Below are positions 52,727 through 55,086 of a stretch of DNA of 55,086 nt, in pieces. Each line of letters opens with the position of its first letter. Position 1 is the stretch's first letter. The stretch comes from Ruminococcaceae bacterium OttesenSCG-928-A16. Lineage in GTDB: Bacteria > Bacillota > Clostridia > Oscillospirales > Ruminococcaceae. Both the position numbers and the translations under genes were made by a program. The DNA lies in NCBI GenBank assembly GCA_030267215.1, contig JAJDJP010000009.1, forward strand, positions 1 to 55,086, written 5' to 3'. Below the pieces are notes generated by a model, which was not told the DNA's origin, ran no database searches, and saw nothing but the letters and a program-made list of their open reading frames with translations.

Positions 52727-53875
52727 TTATTCTTCTTCGGCCAAACCGTCTACCAGCTTGCGCTCTTTATTAAAATGCACCGGCACAACATTGCTGCGGG
52801 TTAGCCGCACCATCTCTTTCAGGCGTTTGGCTTCATCGGGCATGTACAAAATGTAGGCCACGCCCTCGCGCTTGGCACGGCCGGTGCGGCCTATGCGGTG
52901 GGTGTAATATTCGTTGCTGGGGGGCACATCGTAGTTAAAAACAGCATCCACATCGTCCACGTCTATGCCACGGGCGGCTACGTCGGTAGCTACCAGCACC
53001 TTTAGCTTGCCATCGCGAAAATTTGCCATAATGGCGTTGCGCTCTTTTTGCGAAAGATCGCCGTGCAGGCAATCTACATTAAAATTAAGGCGGGCCAGCT
53101 GGTTGCTTAGCATGGCGGTGGTGTATTTGGTGTTGCAAAAAACCATTACCCGCTCGTAATTGTTGTTTACAATAATGGCCGCTAAATCGGCCAATTTATT
53201 GCGGCCAGTGGTTAGCAGGCTGTATTGCTTAATGTTGGGGCGAGAATCCTCTACCGGTTGTACCGTAATTTCCACAGGGTCTCGCTGGTACAGCCAGCCA
53301 ATATCCATTACCTCGCGGCTAATGGTGGCCGAAAACATACCCAGTTGCTTTTTGTTTTTTAAAGAATCCAGTATCTTGCGCACATCTTTGTAAAAACCCA
53401 TGTCCAGCATTTCGTCGGCTTCATCTAGCACAATGCGGGTTACGCCGGTTAGGTTTACGCTGCGGCGCTGCATATGGTCCATTAAACGGCCGGGGGTGGC
53501 CACAATAATTTGCGGGCCTTTTTTAAGCCGGGCAAACTGTTTTTCTATAGGCTGGCCGCCATACAGGCAGGCAATGTGCACCTGTGGCATAAAGTGGGCC
53601 AAATCTTCTAAATCTTCGGCTATCTGCTGGGCAAGCTCCCGGGTGGGGGCCAGTATCAGGCTTTGGGTTTTGTTGCTTTGGCGGTTTAAATCTACCAGCA
53701 GGGGTATGCCAAACGCACAGGTTTTGCCGGTGCCAGTGGGGGCTTTGGCAATAATATCTTGCCCGGCCAGCATGGGAGGGATTGCCTTCTCCTGTATCTC
53801 GGTCATCTCTTCAAATCCCATTCGTTCTACCGCGCGGTGCAGTTCGGTGGGCAGTTCGTATTCGCTATATAGCAT
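52727..53875 (-). CDS. DEAD-box ATP-dependent RNA helicase
   Basis: 382 residues, a minimal helicase core without C-terminal RNA-binding extension. Motifs in order: Q motif GFEEMTEIQEKAIP, I APTGTGKT, Ia APTRELA, Ib TPGRLMD, II LDEADEML, III SAT, and the C-terminal VATDVAARGIDVDDV and HRIGRTGRAK. It probably remodels RNA in ribosome assembly or cold/heat adaptation (CshA/CshB-like). ATG 53875 follows AGGAG. Confidence 0.97.
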   Translation of the reverse strand: MLYSEYELPTELHRAVERMGFEEMTEIQEKAIPPMLAGQDIIAKAPTGTGKTCAFGIPLLVDLNRQSNKTQSLILAPTRELAQQIAEDLEDLAHFMPQVHIACLYGGQPIEKQFARLKKGPQIIVATPGRLMDHMQRRSVNLTGVTRIVLDEADEMLDMGFYKDVRKILDSLKNKKQLGMFSATISREVMDIGWLYQRDPVEITVQPVEDSRPNIKQYSLLTTGRNKLADLAAIIVNNNYERVMVFCNTKYTTAMLSNQLARLNFNVDCLHGDLSQKERNAIMANFRDGKLKVLVATDVAARGIDVDDVDAVFNYDVPPSNEYYTHRIGRTGRAKREGVAYILYMPDEAKRLKEMVRLTRSNVVPVHFNKERKLVDGLAEEE

Positions 53876-54191
53876 TCGGTCTATCTCCTTATATTTACAC
53901 AGGCGCAGCAGGTTTTATGCCTGCCCAGCTTGTTTTATCTACTTTATACCCTTGTTTATGTTACCACAGAGGTGTGACACACACAAGGGATCATTTGTAA
54001 GCAGCGTATAAATCAGTTTTGATAAGTAATTTCTTGTCATTCTGAATGAAATGAAGAATCTTTTTTTCGAAGCAGAGGATAAAGATTCTTCGGGCAAAAA
54101 AACGCCCTCAGAATGACATTGCTTGAAAATGAAGGCTTGATTTTCAACAAAATTAATTCCCCTTTTTATCCTACCAAAAAATATTGTCCGC
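53876..54191. other. Spacer between the helicase and protease genes
   Basis: No gene seen. The helicase promoter should lie in its left part. Copy 3 of the inverted-repeat element occupies 54024-54140. Confidence 0.5.
54024..54140 (+). repeat. REP/MITE-like inverted repeat, copy 3
   Basis: Same orientation as copy 1. Left arm TTGTCATTCTGAATGAA with GAAGAATC; right arm GATTCTTCGGGCAAAA then CGCCCTCAGAATGAC, and the shared trailing word TTGAAAATGA. The right half contains a nested GGGC/GCCC hairpin. Confidence 0.9.
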
Positions 54192-55086
54192 TTACACCAA
54201 CATCCCCACAAACAGGCTTACAATAGCCAGGCCAAGGCTTACCAGCATGTACAATACCATGCCCACATTGGCAAGGCAAAGGCGGGCAATGCCGCCCTGC
54301 TTTTTGGGTGGCACACCCGTCGTGCCAGGGGGGCTTTGTGCCGCTGTGGCAGGGGCGGGCTGCCAGGGCTGTGCCATGGGTGCTGCCAAAGGTGGGGGCA
54401 CTTGTGGTTGGGCATTGGCCACCGGGGTTTGCCCCTGCGCCGCAAAGGCCGGTTGTTGGGGCGGCATTGCCGCTTGCTGAATGCTGTACACAATGTTTCG
54501 GTTTTGCTCTGGGTCATCGCTGTAGGGTGGGTATTGCATTTCTTCCATGGCCATAGTGTAATAAAATGGATGCAGCTGTGCCGCCATTTTGCGCTGCCAG
54601 CCACGGGGTTTGCTGGCGGGCCAGCCGGCCTCGGTGGGTGGGGTAAGGCCAGCCCACACCCGTTTGCGCATTTTAACAAAAATAACAATGGCGCCCGCTA
54701 TGAATGCTATTACCGCAACACCCATCATCATGGTAGCCAGCTCGTTTTCTAGCAGCAGTGGCGCCACCACAATACCCATGCAGTTTATAATAAAATGCAG
54801 CGCAACGCTTACCCAAATATTGCCGGTTTTTACATATACCCAAGCAAAAATAACCCCTACCGCAAAAGCGTATAGCATTTGGGCAAAGTTACCGTGGAAC
54901 AATGCAAAGCAAAAAGCGCTGAAAAAAATGTAGGTAGCATCGCCACAGCCACGCATTTTGCGGTATAACACGTGGCGAAACAAAAATTCTTCGCCCAGTG
55001 CGGGCACACAGGCCCCAAAAATAAGGTTAACTACCACCCCGCCCATAGCCGCTAAATCGGCCAGGGCATCGGTTTGGGGCTGGCCG
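54192..55086 (-). CDS. CPBP-family intramembrane protease (partial, start beyond window)
   Basis: The reading frame is open to the window edge, so the N-terminus is missing; an internal ATG at 55046 is not taken as the start. The CPBP/Abi motifs are GEEFLFRHVLYRKM (Glu-Glu and Arg), FALFHGNFAQMLYAFAVG (His) and VSVALHFIINCMG (His), in successive membrane helices. After the protease domain comes a cytoplasmic stretch and a Pro/Gln/Ala-rich low-complexity linker (about 180 to 250 of the visible part), then a final pair of hydrophobic segments. That C-terminal extension is unusual. CPBP proteins process membrane-bound peptides or anti-sigma factors; the target here is unknown. Confidence 0.88.
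   Translation of the reverse strand, partial: GQPQTDALADLAAMGGVVVNLIFGACVPALGEEFLFRHVLYRKMRGCGDATYIFFSAFCFALFHGNFAQMLYAFAVGVIFAWVYVKTGNIWVSVALHFIINCMGIVVAPLLLENELATMMMGVAVIAFIAGAIVIFVKMRKRVWAGLTPPTEAGWPASKPRGWQRKMAAQLHPFYYTMAMEEMQYPPYSDDPEQNRNIVYSIQQAAMPPQQPAFAAQGQTPVANAQPQVPPPLAAPMAQPWQPAPATAAQSPPGTTGVPPKKQGGIARLCLANVGMVLYMLVSLGLAIVSLFVGMLV

Overview
The window looks like chromosome of an anaerobic, gut-type Bacillota, most likely a Clostridia/Oscillospirales relative. The evidence is a CIRCE-controlled hrcA-grpE-dnaK-dnaJ cluster, class C sortases with LPXTG-type pilins, a THF riboswitch in front of folT, pyruvate formate-lyase, several TTG starts and G-rich ribosome binding sites. Stop codons are almost all TAA or TAG. 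No rRNA, tRNA or CRISPR array was recognised. Assignments rest on motifs read by eye; no database search was run.

Layout: 0.2-2.5 kb holds a polysaccharide lyase family 8 enzyme without a signal peptide (minus strand). 3.0-6.8 kb holds pyruvate formate-lyase and its activating enzyme, separated by an 0.8 kb spacer that contains copy A of a dispersed ~390 bp repeat. 7.1-14.8 kb is a hexuronate-type catabolic region: SDR reductase, a membrane GT-C-like protein, Gfo/Idh/MocA oxidoreductase, LacI regulator with a palindromic operator, YhcH-like protein, YiaK-like reductase and mannonate dehydratase UxuA. 14.8-20 kb is a housekeeping mix: HD hydrolase, NAD(P)H-hydrate dehydratase, tyrosine phosphatase-like protein, and an overlapping radical-SAM/partner pair. 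20.3-21.4 kb is a LexA-like XRE-S24 repressor facing a small membrane protein across four evenly spaced operators. 21.6-24 kb holds an FMN-binding lipoprotein, an MFS transporter and HU. 24.5-30 kb holds metA (acetyl-CoA type), copy B of the repeat, and a cdaR-gntP-glycerate kinase cluster. 30-35 kb holds an M3 peptidase, THF-riboswitch-folT, a small helical protein and adenine deaminase.

35.6-47.3 kb is the most notable block, a sortase-assembled pilus locus. It starts with an ECF-type sigma factor that carries its own transmembrane helix and a Ser/Pro-rich outer stalk. A single in-frame TAA separates this from an extracellular beta-domain in the same reading frame. There follow an 1818-residue repeat-rich surface protein, a major pilin with an intact pilin motif and LPATG signal, two class C sortases and a membrane-anchored accessory protein. 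I infer that the tethered sigma factor controls the pilus genes. Two near-identical direct repeats flank its transmembrane segment exactly 285 bp (95 codons) apart, so loss of that segment would stay in frame.

47.5-52.7 kb is the heat-shock cluster. 52.7 kb to the end holds a DEAD-box helicase and a CPBP-family membrane protease cut by the window edge. Three clear copies and one degenerate copy of a REP/MITE-like inverted repeat are scattered through intergenic DNA, one of them inside the heat-shock cluster.
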